Shown here piece by piece: positions 39,871-50,009 of a DNA stretch of 64,000 nt; position 1 is the first letter of the stretch; every line of letters begins with the position of its first letter. The stretch is from Actinomycetota bacterium (GTDB lineage: Bacteria; Actinomycetota; UBA4738; HRBIN12). The translations under genes were made by a program, and so were the position numbers. Under the pieces are notes generated by a model. It saw only the letters and a list, made by a program, of their open reading frames with translations. It did no database searches and was not told the DNA's origin. The stretch is taken from positions 735,353-799,352 of the forward strand of contig BPGL01000001.1 in the NCBI GenBank assembly GCA_026003015.1, in the 5' to 3' direction.

Positions 39871-40122
39871 ATGACGGATCGAGCCGAGATCGAGACCCGG
39901 GTCAGGAAGGTGCTCGCCGAGCAGCTCGCGGTCGACGAGTCCCAGGTCGTACCCGACGCGCGCTTCGCCGAGGACCTGAACGCCGACTCCCTGGACCTCG
40001 TGGAGGCGGTGCTCGCCCTCGAGGAGGAATGGAGCATCGAGATCCCCGAGGACGAGATGGAGTCGGTCAAGACCGTCGGGCAGGCCGTCGACCTGGTGGC
40101 CAGCAAGCTCGGCGTGTCCTGA
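39871..40122 (+). CDS. acpP: Acyl carrier protein
   Basis: An 83-residue acidic protein with the phosphopantetheine Ser in NADSLDLVEAVLALEEEW (Ser near 40) and the helix-III region IPEDEMESVKTVGQAVDLV. It carries growing acyl chains. The ATG directly follows GGAGGAGGAG. fabF starts nine bases after its stop. Confidence 0.97.
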   Translation: MTDRAEIETRVRKVLAEQLAVDESQVVPDARFAEDLNADSLDLVEAVLALEEEWSIEIPEDEMESVKTVGQAVDLVASKLGVS

Positions 40123-40131
40123 CGCGGCGCC

Positions 40132-41367
40132 GTGGCCGAGCGACGTCGTGTCGTCGTCACCGGGATCGGACCCGTCACGCCGGTCGGCACCGGCGTGGAG
40201 GACTTCTGGGCCGGGCTCACGTCGGGGCGGAACGGGATCCGAACGATCACCCGCTTCGACCACGACGACCTGCCCGTCCACGTGGCCGGCGAGGTGCCCG
40301 ACTTCGACCCCGCCGCGTGGCTCGACCCCAAGGAGGTCCGGCGCACCGACCCGTTCACCCAGTACGCGCTCGCGGCCACGGAGCTCGCGTGGGAGGACGC
40401 CGGCCGGCCGGCGGTGCCCTCCGAGCGGGCGGGCGTGATCTACGCGACGGGGATCGGCGGGATCCAGACGCTGCTGGCTCAGCACACGGTGATGCTCGAG
40501 AAGGGGCCCGCGCGGGTCTCCCCCTTCATGGTCCCGATGCTGATGGCCAACGCGGCAGCCGGCCACATCGCGATGCGCTACGGGTTCACCGGCCACAACC
40601 TCGCGACGCTGTCGGCGTGCGCGTCGTCGAACCACGCGATCGGCGAGGCCCTGCGCCTCATCCGCGAGGGGCTCCTCGACGTGTGCGTGGCCGGCGGGTC
40701 CGAGGCCGCCACCGTGCCCCTGACCGTGGCCGCGTTCGCCCAGATGACGGCCCTCACGCGCAACCCCGACCCCGAGAGCGCCTCCAGGCCCTTCGACGCC
40801 GAGCGGGATGGTTTCGTGCTCTCCGAGGGTGCCGCGACGCTCATCCTCGAGGCCGAGGATCACGCGCGGGCGCGCGATGCACGGATCTACTGCGAAGTCG
40901 CGGGCTACGGGGCCTCCGACGACGCCCACCACATCACCGCCCCCGACCCCAAGGGCTCGGGCGCGGCGCTCGCGATGCGCTGGGCGCTGCGCGACGCGGG
41001 CGCGGAGCCGGCGGACGTCTCCTACATCAACGCCCACGGAACCTCGACCCCGCTGAACGACGCGTCGGAGACCGCGGCGATCAAGGCCGCCCTCGGCGAG
41101 GAGCGCTCGCGCCGGGTCGCCGTGTCCTCGACGAAGTCGATGACCGGCCACATGCTCGGAGCTGCCGGGGCGGTCGAGGGCGCGGCCTGCGCCCTCGCGA
41201 TCGCCCACGGCCGGGTGCCTCCGACGATCCACTACCGCACGCCCGATCCGGACTGCGACCTCGACGTCGTTCCGAACGAGGCGCGCGAGCTGCGGGTCGA
41301 TCTCGCGCTGTCGAACTCCTTCGGGTTCGGCGGCCAGAACGCCTGCGTGGCCTTCCGGGCGCTGTGA
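40132..41367 (+). CDS. fabF: 3-oxoacyl-ACP synthase II
   Basis: A 411-residue condensing enzyme with GTG start. The catalytic Cys lies in TLSACASSNHAIGEALRLIR (most relatives have ACATS), with His in NAHGTSTPLND and GHMLGAAGAVE. It elongates acyl-ACP. It ends the fab cluster; genes for FabI/FabZ are not in the window. Confidence 0.95.
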   Translation: MAERRRVVVTGIGPVTPVGTGVEDFWAGLTSGRNGIRTITRFDHDDLPVHVAGEVPDFDPAAWLDPKEVRRTDPFTQYALAATELAWEDAGRPAVPSERAGVIYATGIGGIQTLLAQHTVMLEKGPARVSPFMVPMLMANAAAGHIAMRYGFTGHNLATLSACASSNHAIGEALRLIREGLLDVCVAGGSEAATVPLTVAAFAQMTALTRNPDPESASRPFDAERDGFVLSEGAATLILEAEDHARARDARIYCEVAGYGASDDAHHITAPDPKGSGAALAMRWALRDAGAEPADVSYINAHGTSTPLNDASETAAIKAALGEERSRRVAVSSTKSMTGHMLGAAGAVEGAACALAIAHGRVPPTIHYRTPDPDCDLDVVPNEARELRVDLALSNSFGFGGQNACVAFRAL

Positions 41368-41388
41368 GCCCTCGGACGCCCGCAGCTC

Positions 41389-42798
41389 CTACGGCACGTC
41401 CGAGCGGTAGAACGGGGCGCCCTCGAGCCACGCCCGGGTCGGCAGCCCGCCGATCTCGGTGTCGAAGGAGATCCGGCTGGGGGTGGGCGGCGCACCGACG
41501 GCGAAGGAGCCGTCCGGGAGCGGCACGAGCGGCTGCACGTCGGCGACGTCGGCCGAGCTCCCGAGCATCTCGAGCCACAGCCCGTCGCCGCGGACGACGA
41601 CCTCGAACCCCGGGGCCCACGGGTTCCAGCTGCGGTAGCGGCCGGCGAGCGCGCGGTGCTCGGGCGAGGAGAGCTCGAGCGCGCCCCGCTCGTCGGCGGA
41701 GCGCCCGGCGAGCGCCTCGGCCTCCGGCACGCCCTCGCGCGGCCCCGGCTCGGGCACCGGCGGGAGCGGCTCGCCCTCGCGGGCGGCCGCCAGGCACGAG
41801 AGGGCGAACCGAACGAGCTCGAGGCGCTTGCCGAAGCCCGAGTTCATGAGCGCCACGGCGCCGACCCCGGCGCGCGGGTCCACGAGCAGGTACGCGGTGA
41901 AGCCGATCATCCCGCCGGAGTGGCCGAGCAGGTCGCGCTCGCCGCGGACCCACTTGACCCCGTAGCCGTAGACCTCCCCGGGCGCCTCGGGGTCCTCGGC
42001 GACGGGGGTCGTCATGCGCTCGAAGCTCTCGGGGCTGAGCACGCCGCGGCCGCCGTGCAGCAGCAGCCGGGCGTAGCGGGCGAGCTCGTCGGCGGTCGCG
42101 CAGATCGTCCCGTCGGCCGTGGCGCTCTCGAACCAGGGGGACGGCACGAACCCGTGCCGCGGCAGCCAGGGGCGGTCGGTGAACGGCGAGGTGTAGCCGA
42201 CGGCCAGGCGCTCGCGGACGGCGTCGGTGATGATCACGTCGGCCTCGCCCATCCCGATCGGCTCCATGACCCGTTCGCGCACGACCTCCCACCAGCGCCG
42301 CCCGGTCACGGCCTCGAGCACGAGCCCGAGCGCCTTGTACCCGACGTTCGAGTACCGGAACCGCTCCCCCGGCGGCCAGCCCGCCGGCGTCTCCCGCAGC
42401 AGCCAGACCTCGTGGGCCGCCTCGCCGGTCGCGTCCATGCCGCAGACGATCCCGGCGGTGTGCGAGAGGAGGTGGTGCACCGTGATCGGCCCGAGCGGTT
42501 CCCGCACGGCGAACCAGGGCAGGTACTCGGTCACCGGGGCGTCGAGCGCGAGCCTGCCGGCCTCGTGCTCCTGCAGGAGCGCCATCGCGGTGAAACCCTT
42601 GGAGATCGATCCGATCTGGAAGCGGTGGCGCTCGCCGACGGGCTCGCGGGCGTCGAGGTTCGCGAAGCCCCGGTGCAGCACGGCGATGGTGGCATCGCGG
42701 TCGGTGAGCGCGAGCGCGAGGCCCGGCGTGTCGAAGCGCTCGAGGTGCCGGTCGCAGAAGGCCTCGATCCGCCGGACGGCCTCGTCGAGTCCGGCCAT
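41389..42798 (-). CDS. Serine beta-lactamase-like hydrolase (class C/esterase family)
   Basis: A 469-residue protein of the beta-lactamase/D-aminopeptidase fold: SxxK in IGSISKGFTAM (near 65), YxN-type RYSNVGYKALGLVLEAVTG, and HSGG in LLGHSGGMIGF. There is no signal peptide or membrane helix, so it is probably cytoplasmic. The C-terminal 130 residues form a lipocalin-like extension common in such esterases. Substrate unknown; beta-lactam resistance should not be assumed. It lies between fabF (convergent) and ndk. Confidence 0.85.
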   Translation of the reverse strand: MAGLDEAVRRIEAFCDRHLERFDTPGLALALTDRDATIAVLHRGFANLDAREPVGERHRFQIGSISKGFTAMALLQEHEAGRLALDAPVTEYLPWFAVREPLGPITVHHLLSHTAGIVCGMDATGEAAHEVWLLRETPAGWPPGERFRYSNVGYKALGLVLEAVTGRRWWEVVRERVMEPIGMGEADVIITDAVRERLAVGYTSPFTDRPWLPRHGFVPSPWFESATADGTICATADELARYARLLLHGGRGVLSPESFERMTTPVAEDPEAPGEVYGYGVKWVRGERDLLGHSGGMIGFTAYLLVDPRAGVGAVALMNSGFGKRLELVRFALSCLAAAREGEPLPPVPEPGPREGVPEAEALAGRSADERGALELSSPEHRALAGRYRSWNPWAPGFEVVVRGDGLWLEMLGSSADVADVQPLVPLPDGSFAVGAPPTPSRISFDTEIGGLPTRAWLEGAPFYRSDVP

Positions 42799-42804
42799 CG
42801 CGGC

Positions 42805-43209
42805 TCAGCCGAAGAACAGCGCGAGCTCCCGCTCGGCCGAGGCCGCCGAGTCGCTGCCGTGGACGAGGTTCTCGGTGATCTCCAGGCCGAAGTCCCCCCG
42901 GATCGTCCCGGGGGGCGCGGTCGCGGGGTCGGTGGGGCCCATCATCGTGCGCAGGACCTCGACGGCCCGCTCGCCCTCCAGGCGCGCGACGACGACCGGC
43001 CCCGAGGTGATGAACGCGACGAGGTCCTCGAAGAACGGCTTCTCGCGGTGCTCGGCGTAGTGCCGCTCCGCGAGCTCGCGCTCGATCGTCATCATCCTCA
43101 GCGCGGTGACGCGCAGGCCCTTGGCCTCCACGCGGCGCAGCACCTCGCCGATCAGGCCCCGGCGCACGCCGTCGGGCTTCACGATCAACAGCGTCGACTC
43201 GATCGCCAT
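42805..43209 (-). CDS. ndk: Nucleoside diphosphate kinase
   Basis: A 134-residue kinase starting [20 protein letters not shown] with the phospho-His in [20 protein letters not shown]. It balances NTP and dNTP pools. The ATG at 43209 follows GGAAGGGGG. TACACT further upstream on the minus strand may be the -10, giving a short leader. It follows folC in the same orientation, as in Streptomyces. Confidence 0.97.
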   Translation of the reverse strand: MAIESTLLIVKPDGVRRGLIGEVLRRVEAKGLRVTALRMMTIERELAERHYAEHREKPFFEDLVAFITSGPVVVARLEGERAVEVLRTMMGPTDPATAPPGTIRGDFGLEITENLVHGSDSAASAERELALFFG

Positions 43210-43256
43210 CCCCCTTCCTTCCCCCGCCGCTGAAGGTCGGCCCAGTGTAGCGGCCC

Positions 43257-44546
43257 CTACGCGAGCCCGAGCGCGCGCCGAGCGTCGGCGACCGTGAACA
43301 GCGATCCGGTCACGACGATCGCGTCGCCCTCGTCGGCGCCCGACCGCGCGGCCTCCAGCGCGGCCCCCACGGACGGGGCGGTGCGGACCTCCAGGCCCAG
43401 CGAGGCGCACACCTCCGCCACCTCGTCGGGATCGGCGCTTCGAACCGTGTCGTTGCGGGTCGCCCACACGGCGTCGGCGATCGGCGCGATCGCTCCGCAG
43501 ATCCCTGGGAGGTCCTTGTCCGCCGAGACCGCGAGCACGACGTGGAGCCGCTGCCACAAGAAGGCCTCGCCGAGCGCCGTACGCAGGGCCTGGGCTCCGG
43601 CGGGGTTGTGCGCGCCGTCGAGGATCACGAGCGGGGCGTGGCCGACGACCTCGAGCCGACCGGGCGTGCGGACGTCGGCCAGCGCCGAGCGCAGGGCCTC
43701 CTCGTCGAGGGCCCGTTCGACGAGCGCCTCGAACGCCGCGACGCCCGCCGCGGCGTTTCGGGCCGCGTGCTCCCCGTGCAGCGGCAGGAACAGCTCGTCG
43801 TAGGTCGCAAGGGGCGTGCGGACCGCGACGAGCTGGCCGCCGACCGCGATCCGGCGGTCCGCGACGGCCCAGTCCTCCCCCTCCCACCGGAGCGTGGCCC
43901 CAACCTCCTCGCCGCGCGCCCGGAGCACCGCGGCGGCCGCGTCCTCCTGCGAGCGCACGATCGCGACCGATCCCGGCTTGATGATCCCGGCCTTCTCCCG
44001 GGCGATGTCGACGAGCCCCGGACCGAGCTGCTGCACGTGGTCCATCCCGATCGGGCACACGACGGCGACCTCGCCGGCGACGACGTTCGTCGCATCCCAG
44101 GCTCCACCCATCCCCACCTCGATCACGCCGACGCCCACGGGGCGATCCGCGAACCACAGGAAGGCGAGCGCCGTCGCGGCCTCGAAGTAGGTCACCGGGC
44201 CGTGCCCGAGCCCGTCGACGACCTCGAGGACCGGGGCGAGACGGGCCCACTCCTCCGCGAACTCCTCCTCCGTGATCTCCTCTCCGCACACGGCGAAGCG
44301 CTCACGGATCGACGTGAGGTGCGGCGAGGTGTACAGGCCCGCCCGCAGACCGTGCGCGCACGCGATCGTCGTGGTCACGCGCGCGGTCGTCGTCTTGCCG
44401 TTCGTACCGGTGACGTGCACCGTGGGGAACGTGCGCTCGGGGTGGTCGAGGTAGGCGACGAGCTCGCGTATCCGGTCCAGGCTCGGACCCGGCATGTGCT
44501 CCGGCTGACGAGCCTCCAGCGCCCGGACCGCGTCCTCGAACTGCAC
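43257..44546 (-). CDS. folC: Folylpolyglutamate/dihydrofolate synthase
   Basis: A 429-residue Mur-ligase-like enzyme with the P-loop [32 protein letters not shown] and GIIEVGMGG-type loop ([16 protein letters not shown]), plus [12 protein letters not shown]. It adds glutamate to folates and may make dihydrofolate. It starts six bases after valS ends, so the two are likely co-transcribed. Confidence 0.95.
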   Translation of the reverse strand: MQFEDAVRALEARQPEHMPGPSLDRIRELVAYLDHPERTFPTVHVTGTNGKTTTARVTTTIACAHGLRAGLYTSPHLTSIRERFAVCGEEITEEEFAEEWARLAPVLEVVDGLGHGPVTYFEAATALAFLWFADRPVGVGVIEVGMGGAWDATNVVAGEVAVVCPIGMDHVQQLGPGLVDIAREKAGIIKPGSVAIVRSQEDAAAAVLRARGEEVGATLRWEGEDWAVADRRIAVGGQLVAVRTPLATYDELFLPLHGEHAARNAAAGVAAFEALVERALDEEALRSALADVRTPGRLEVVGHAPLVILDGAHNPAGAQALRTALGEAFLWQRLHVVLAVSADKDLPGICGAIAPIADAVWATRNDTVRSADPDEVAEVCASLGLEVRTAPSVGAALEAARSGADEGDAIVVTGSLFTVADARRALGLA

Positions 44547-44552
44547 GGGGCC

Positions 44553-47105
44553 TCAGGCCTGCGCCGGCTCGCCGAGCACGACCTCGACCGAGGGCTCGGG
44601 GGCCGGGCTCGTCTCCAAACGCTCGACCGTCCCGGCCTCGCGTACGTCGGCCTCGACGTCGGCGAGCTTCGCGAGCCGCTCGGGGGTGTCGCGAACGGTC
44701 ACGCGCAGCACGGGCGCGCGCAGCGAGACCTTCGCGAGCGCCTTCTGCTTGCGGATCGCCGTGAGGACCTCGGCGGCCACCTCGTAGACCTCCGGATCGG
44801 CGCCTCGGGCCACGACGAGCTCCTCGGGCGTCGGCCAGGCGGCGCGGTGGACCGAGCCCTGGCGCCACCATGACCAGACCTCCTCGGTCACGTACGGCAG
44901 GAACGGGGCGAACAGCCGAACGAGCACGTCCAGGGCCGAGCGCAGCGTCGCGACGGCCGAGCCGGCCCGCTGGGGGCCGTGGACGCCGTAGGCCCGCTGC
45001 TTCACGAGCTCGAGGTAGTCGTCGGTGAAGCCCCAGAAGAACCGCTCGGTGAGGTCGAGGGCGCGGGCGTGCTCGTAGTCCTCGAAGGCGTCGGTCGCCT
45101 GCGCGACGACCCCGGCGAGCGACGCGAGCAGCGCGAGGTCCACCGGCTCGGTGACCTCCCCGGGCGGCGCCTGCATCGACAGCACGAAGCGCGAGGCGTT
45201 GAGGATCTTGATCGCCAGCCGCCGCCCGACCCGCATCTGCTGCTCGTCGAAGGCGGCGTCGTAGCCGAGGCGGGCTGAGGCGGCCCAGTAGCGGACCGCG
45301 TCGGCGCTGTGCCGCTCGAACATCTCGATCGGCGTCACGACGTTGCCCTTGGATTTCGACATCTTCTTGCGTTCGGGATCCAGCACGAACCCGCTGATCG
45401 CCGCATCGGTCCAGGGCAGCGACCCGTGCTCGAGGTGAGCGCGCAACACCGTGTAGAACAACCACGTGCGGATGATCTCGTGCGCCTGGGGCCGCAGGTC
45501 CATCGGGAAGAGCCGGCCGAACAGGTCGGGGTCGTCCTCCCACCGCGCCGCGATCTGGGGGGTGAGCGACGAGGTCGCCCACGTGTCCATCACGTCCGGG
45601 TCGCCGGTGAACCCCCCCGGCACGTCGCGCTGGTCCGCCCGGTATCCGGGCGGGACGTCGTCCAAGGGGTCGATCGGAAGCGTCGACTCCTCCGGCAGGA
45701 TGGGGTCGTCGTAGCGGGGAGCGCCCGCGTCGTCGAGCGGGTACCACACGGGGAACGGCACCCCGAAGTACCGCTGCCGGCTGATCGCCCAGTCCTGGTT
45801 CAGCCCCTCGACCCAGGAGGCGTAGCGGGCGCCCATGAACGCGGGGTGCCACCGCAGCTCGCGCCCGCGTTCGAGCAGTTCCTCCCGGAACTCGAGCGTC
45901 TTCACGAACCACTGCCGGCTCGTGATGATCTCCAGCGGCCGGTCTCCCTTCTCGAAGAACTTCACGACGTGGCGGACCGGCGTCGGTTCGCCGAGCAGCC
46001 ACCCGCCCTGCGCGAGGAGCTCGGCCACGCGCCGGCGCGCGCGGGCGGCCGGCAGGCCGGCGAGCTCGTCGATGGCGGCGTTCGCCCGCTCGGGCTCCCG
46101 CGACTCCCAGCCGGGCACGCCGAACCGTACCGGCGCCAGGGTCCCGTCCCGGCGCACGACGACCCGGGTCGGCAGGCCGAGCTCACGCCACCACTGAACG
46201 TCGGTCACGTCGCCGAACGTGCAGACCTGGGCGGCGCCGGTCCCCTTCTCGGGGTCGGCGAGCTCGTGGGCCACGATCGGGACCGGCACCCGGAACAGCG
46301 GGGTGAGCGCCGTTCGCCCCACGAGGGCCGCGTAGCGCTCGTCGCTGGGGTGCACGACCACGGCGACGCAGGCGGGGATCAGCTCGGGTCGCGAGGTCTC
46401 GACCTCGATCCGCCCATCTTCCCCCTCCAGGTCGAAGGCGACCCGGTGGTAGGTCCCGTCGACCTCGCGGTCCTCGATCTCGGCCTGGGCGACCGCCGTG
46501 TGGAAATCGACGTCCCACATCGTGGGCGCCTCGGCGCTGTAGGCGAGCCCGCGGCGCACGAGGCGAAGGAACGCGCGCTGGGACACCCGTCGGGCCACGT
46601 CGCCGATCGTCGTGTAGGTCTGGGTCCAGTCGACCGACAGCCCCAGGCGACGGAAGAGGTCCTCGAACGCCTTCTCGTCCTCGGCGGTCAGCCGGGAGCA
46701 CAGCTCGATGAAGTTCGGGCGGCTGATCGCGAGCGGCTCCCCCGCCGTCCGAGGCTCGAACCGCGCCGCGTCGATGGAGGGATCGTAGGCGAGCGAGGGG
46801 TCGCAGCGCACCCCGTAGTAGTTCTGCACACGGCGCTCGGTCGGCAGCCCGTTGTCGTCCCACCCCATCGGGTAGAAGACCTCGAAGCCGCGCATCCGCT
46901 TGTAGCGGGCCACGAGATCGGTGTGCGTGTAGGACATGACGTGGCCGACGTGGAGCGAGCCGCTCGCCGTCGGGGGCGGGGTGTCGATCGCATAGATCCG
47001 CTCCCGAGGCTTCGAGCGGTCGAACCGGTAGATGCCATCGGCCTCCCACCGCTCGCCCCACTTCGCCTCGAGCCCGTCGAGCGAGGGCTTGTCCGGCACG
47101 CTCAT
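44553..47105 (-). CDS. valS: Valyl-tRNA synthetase
   Basis: An 850-residue class I synthetase. HIGH-type motif TASGSLHVGHVMSYTHTDLV, KMSKS loop RKKMSKSKGNVVTPIEM, and an editing domain between. It lacks the long C-terminal coiled coil found in many ValS, ending near VEVVLGEPAQA. TACACT lies eight bases before the ATG, a leaderless arrangement. It charges tRNA-Val and clears threonine errors. Confidence 0.96.
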   Translation of the reverse strand: MSVPDKPSLDGLEAKWGERWEADGIYRFDRSKPRERIYAIDTPPPTASGSLHVGHVMSYTHTDLVARYKRMRGFEVFYPMGWDDNGLPTERRVQNYYGVRCDPSLAYDPSIDAARFEPRTAGEPLAISRPNFIELCSRLTAEDEKAFEDLFRRLGLSVDWTQTYTTIGDVARRVSQRAFLRLVRRGLAYSAEAPTMWDVDFHTAVAQAEIEDREVDGTYHRVAFDLEGEDGRIEVETSRPELIPACVAVVVHPSDERYAALVGRTALTPLFRVPVPIVAHELADPEKGTGAAQVCTFGDVTDVQWWRELGLPTRVVVRRDGTLAPVRFGVPGWESREPERANAAIDELAGLPAARARRRVAELLAQGGWLLGEPTPVRHVVKFFEKGDRPLEIITSRQWFVKTLEFREELLERGRELRWHPAFMGARYASWVEGLNQDWAISRQRYFGVPFPVWYPLDDAGAPRYDDPILPEESTLPIDPLDDVPPGYRADQRDVPGGFTGDPDVMDTWATSSLTPQIAARWEDDPDLFGRLFPMDLRPQAHEIIRTWLFYTVLRAHLEHGSLPWTDAAISGFVLDPERKKMSKSKGNVVTPIEMFERHSADAVRYWAASARLGYDAAFDEQQMRVGRRLAIKILNASRFVLSMQAPPGEVTEPVDLALLASLAGVVAQATDAFEDYEHARALDLTERFFWGFTDDYLELVKQRAYGVHGPQRAGSAVATLRSALDVLVRLFAPFLPYVTEEVWSWWRQGSVHRAAWPTPEELVVARGADPEVYEVAAEVLTAIRKQKALAKVSLRAPVLRVTVRDTPERLAKLADVEADVREAGTVERLETSPAPEPSVEVVLGEPAQA

Positions 47106-47150
47106 GGCGCGCCAGTGTAGCGACGTCGATGCGCCGCGGATCGTCCGGCT

Positions 47151-47948
47151 TCAGCCGTCCGAGGCCCGGAGCACGAGGGTGGGCCTGCCCTCGGCATCGA
47201 GCAGCGTGAGGGTCGGACCCTCGATCGCGAAGCCGGCCGTCCGCGAGAGCGCGTCGAGGACCGCGGCCTCCTGCTCCATCACGCCGGGCTCGGTGCAGGC
47301 CATCTCCGTGGCGGCGATCGCGCCGAACGTCAGCCGCTCCCCCGAGCGCTCGTAGGTCCCCGAGAACCGGTTGCAGCTCGCGTCGCCCGTCACGGTCCCG
47401 TCGATCGCCAGCAGGATGAACGCCGCCGTCCCGGGCACCGTCGAGGACACCGCGTCCCCGTCGACGAGCCCCTCGACCGACCAGCGGGTCCCGACGAGCT
47501 CCGCGGACGGCTCGGCGGAGAAGCCCAGGCGGCGGTCGGGACCGATGAGCGTGAGCGCGCCGTCGCCCAGCTCGAAGGTCTCGACCGCCTCCAGCAGGTC
47601 GAAGAAGGTCGCGTCCATCGCCATGAGGGGCTCGTCGCAGGCGATCTCGGTCATCATCTCGATGCGGATCTGCAGGCGATCCCCCTCGAGCCGGTACGTG
47701 CCCCCGTAGTGGTTACAGAAGGCGGAGCCGCCGACCTCACCGCCCTCGAACCGGATCGTCGCGCGGGCGCCGGCCGGCGCCGACGGATCCACGCCCAGCA
47801 CGGAGTCGCGGTCAACGACCCAGGTCGTGCCCTCCAACCCACCGGGGGCTGCGGGCGGTGGGGCCTCGGCGCAGGCTCCCAGCGCGACGGCCGCGACGAG
47901 CGCGAGCGCGACGGCCGGACGCTCGATCCGGATCGAACGGCCACGCAT
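47151..47948 (-). CDS. Lipoprotein with two META domains
   Basis: A 265-residue exported lipoprotein. The signal peptide ends in a lipobox (VALGACAEA, acylated Cys near 24). Two META/HslJ-like domains follow: GTTWVVDRDS with FCNHYGGTY and ACDEPLM, then GTRWSVEGLV with SCNRFSGTY and ACTEPGV. The repeated Cys pairs may form disulfides. The ATG at 47948 follows GGGAGGTGA. META proteins occur in heat-shock and surface contexts; the function here is unknown. It interrupts the usual clpX-valS neighbourhood. Confidence 0.85.
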   Translation of the reverse strand: MRGRSIRIERPAVALALVAAVALGACAEAPPPAAPGGLEGTTWVVDRDSVLGVDPSAPAGARATIRFEGGEVGGSAFCNHYGGTYRLEGDRLQIRIEMMTEIACDEPLMAMDATFFDLLEAVETFELGDGALTLIGPDRRLGFSAEPSAELVGTRWSVEGLVDGDAVSSTVPGTAAFILLAIDGTVTGDASCNRFSGTYERSGERLTFGAIAATEMACTEPGVMEQEAAVLDALSRTAGFAIEGPTLTLLDAEGRPTLVLRASDG

Positions 47949-48048
47949 GGGCTCACCTCCCGGGTGTCGGCGCCCGGGGCGGTCCCGGGCGAACACCGGT
48001 TGGACGCCGGGGGGTCGCGGCGGGTTCCCGAGCGAGCGCCCGGACCCG

Positions 48049-49325
48049 CTAGGCCGTTCGCTCCTGGCGCTCGCGCTTCTTGGCGACCCGGCCGTCGCGC
48101 GGCACCAGGGTGGGGTTCACGCCCGTCAGGACGACGTCGCGGTCGACGAGGCACTTCGTGACGTCCTGCAGGGAGGGCAGCTCGTACATCACGTTGAGCA
48201 GCACCTCCTCCAGGATCGCCCGGAGCCCGCGCGCGCCGGTGCCGCGCAGGATCGCCTGCTCCGCGATCGCCCGCAGGGCCTCGTCGGTGAACTCCAGCTC
48301 CACGCCGTCGAACTCGAAGAACTTGCGGTACTGCTTGACGAGGGCGTTGCGCGGCTTCGTGAGGATGTCGACGAGGGCGTCCTCGTCGAGGTTGTTCACG
48401 TGGGTGATCACCGGCAGGCGCCCCACGAACTCCGGGATGAGGCCGAAGCGCAGGAGGTCCTCGGGGAGCACCTGCCCGAACAGCTCGCCGAGGTCCTTGT
48501 CCTCGCGGCGCACGATCTCGGCGCCGAACCCGACCCCCTTGCGGCCGATCCGCCGCTCGATGATGGTGTCGAGTCCGGCGAACGCGCCCCCGCAGATGAA
48601 CAGGATGTTCGTGGTGTCGATCTGGATGAACTCCTGGTGCGGGTGCTTGCGCCCGCCCTGTGGGGGGACGCTCGCGGTCGTGCCCTCGAGGATCTTCAGC
48701 AGCGCCTGCTGGACCCCCTCGCCCGAGACGTCGCGGGTGATCGACGGGTTCTCGGACTTGCGGGCGATCTTGTCGATCTCGTCGATGTAGATGATCCCCG
48801 TCTCGGCCTTCTTCACGTCGTAGTCGGCCGCCTGGATCAGCTTGAGCAGGATGTTCTCGACGTCCTCGCCCACGTAGCCGGCCTCCGTGAGCGCGGTGGC
48901 GTCGGCGATGGCGAAGGGCACGTTGAGCATGCGGCCAGGGTCTGGGCGAGGTAGGGTCTTGCCGCAGCCGGTGGGGCCGATGAGCAGGATGTTCGACTTC
49001 TGGCAGCTCGACCTCGTGAGTGGCTTGGCTCCGACCTGGATCGCGCTTGTAGTGGTTGTAGACGGCGACCGACAGGACCTTCTTGGCGCGCTCCTGACCG
49101 ACGACGTACTCGTCAGGAACTCGTAGATCTCGGCGGGCTTGGGCAGGCTCGTCGAGCGCAGCTCCGCGGTCTCGGACAGCTCCTCCTCGATGATCTCGTT
49201 GCACAGGTCGATGCACTCGTCGCAGATGTAGACGCCGGGGCCGGCGATCAGCTTCTTGACCTGCTTCTGGCCTTGCCGCAGAAGGAGCACTTCAGCAGCT
49301 CGCCACCGTCTCCGAACTTCGCCAC
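48049..49325 (-). CDS. clpX: ATP-dependent protease ATPase subunit ClpX (frame-disrupted in first half)
   Basis: The C-terminal 300 residues are clean: [40 protein letters not shown], and [20 protein letters not shown]. The N-terminal zinc domain ([15 protein letters not shown], then [18 protein letters not shown]), [20 protein letters not shown] and the Walker A region ([10 protein letters not shown]) are all recognisable but fall in different frames, with at least six small indels between 48930 and 49290. ClpX unfolds substrates for ClpP. The GTG at 49325 ([10 protein letters not shown]) is the expected start. Consensus errors are more likely than true loss. Confidence 0.85.
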
Positions 49326-49374
49326 CGCGTCCCTCCCGGTGCCCTCCGACCCCTGGCCGCTCGCGTCGCACGGG

Positions 49375-50009
49375 CTACCGAGCCGATGTACCGGGCCACC
49401 GCGCCAGCTCTCGCGACGCGGACGTGATGACCTCGTCGATGATGCCGTACTCCCGGGCCTGCCTGCGCCATGATAGAAGTCCCGGTCGGTGTCCTCGTCG
49501 ATCTTGCTCGAGCGGCTGGCCGGTGTGCTGGGCCAGGATCTCGTCCAGGAGCTTGCGCATGCGGAGGATCTCCTTGGCCTGGATGCTCGATGTCCGCCGC
49601 CTGGCCCTGGCGCTCCGCCGTAGGGCTGGTGCAGCAGGATGCGGGAGTGCGGCAGGGCGAGCCGCTTGCCCTTCGTCCCCGCGGCCAGCAGCACCGCGGC
49701 CGCCGACGCCGCCATGCCCGATGCAGATCGTGGACACGTCCGGCTTGATGTACTGCATCGTGTCGTAGATCGCGAGCAGCGCGGTCATGCTCCGCCCGGC
49801 GAGTTGATGTACAGCTTGATGTCCTTGTCCGGGTCCTCGACTCCAGGTGCAGCAGCTGGGCCATGATCAGGTTGGCCGACCTCGTCGTCGATCGGCGTGC
49901 CGAGGAAGATGATGCGCTCCTTGAGCAGCCGCGAGTAGATGTCGAACGATCGCTCGCCGCGGCTCGTCTGCTCGATCACGACGGGGACGAGGTAGTTCTT
50001 GGCGTCCAT
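49375..50009 (-). CDS. clpP: ATP-dependent protease subunit ClpP (multiply frame-disrupted)
   Basis: The start is clean: [20 protein letters not shown], then [18 protein letters not shown]. Later pieces lie in alternating frames: [64 protein letters not shown] (catalytic Ser), [14 protein letters not shown] (catalytic His), [30 protein letters not shown] (catalytic Asp) and [10 protein letters not shown]. All parts of a ClpP peptidase are present in order, so the gene is whole apart from roughly eight small indels. Its ATG shares a base with the tig stop (TGATG). Confidence 0.82.

Noticed and set aside
41389-42798. Beta-lactam resistance gene
   Set aside because: SxxK and YxN motifs are shared by many esterases and peptidases. 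There is no signal peptide, so resistance is not supported.
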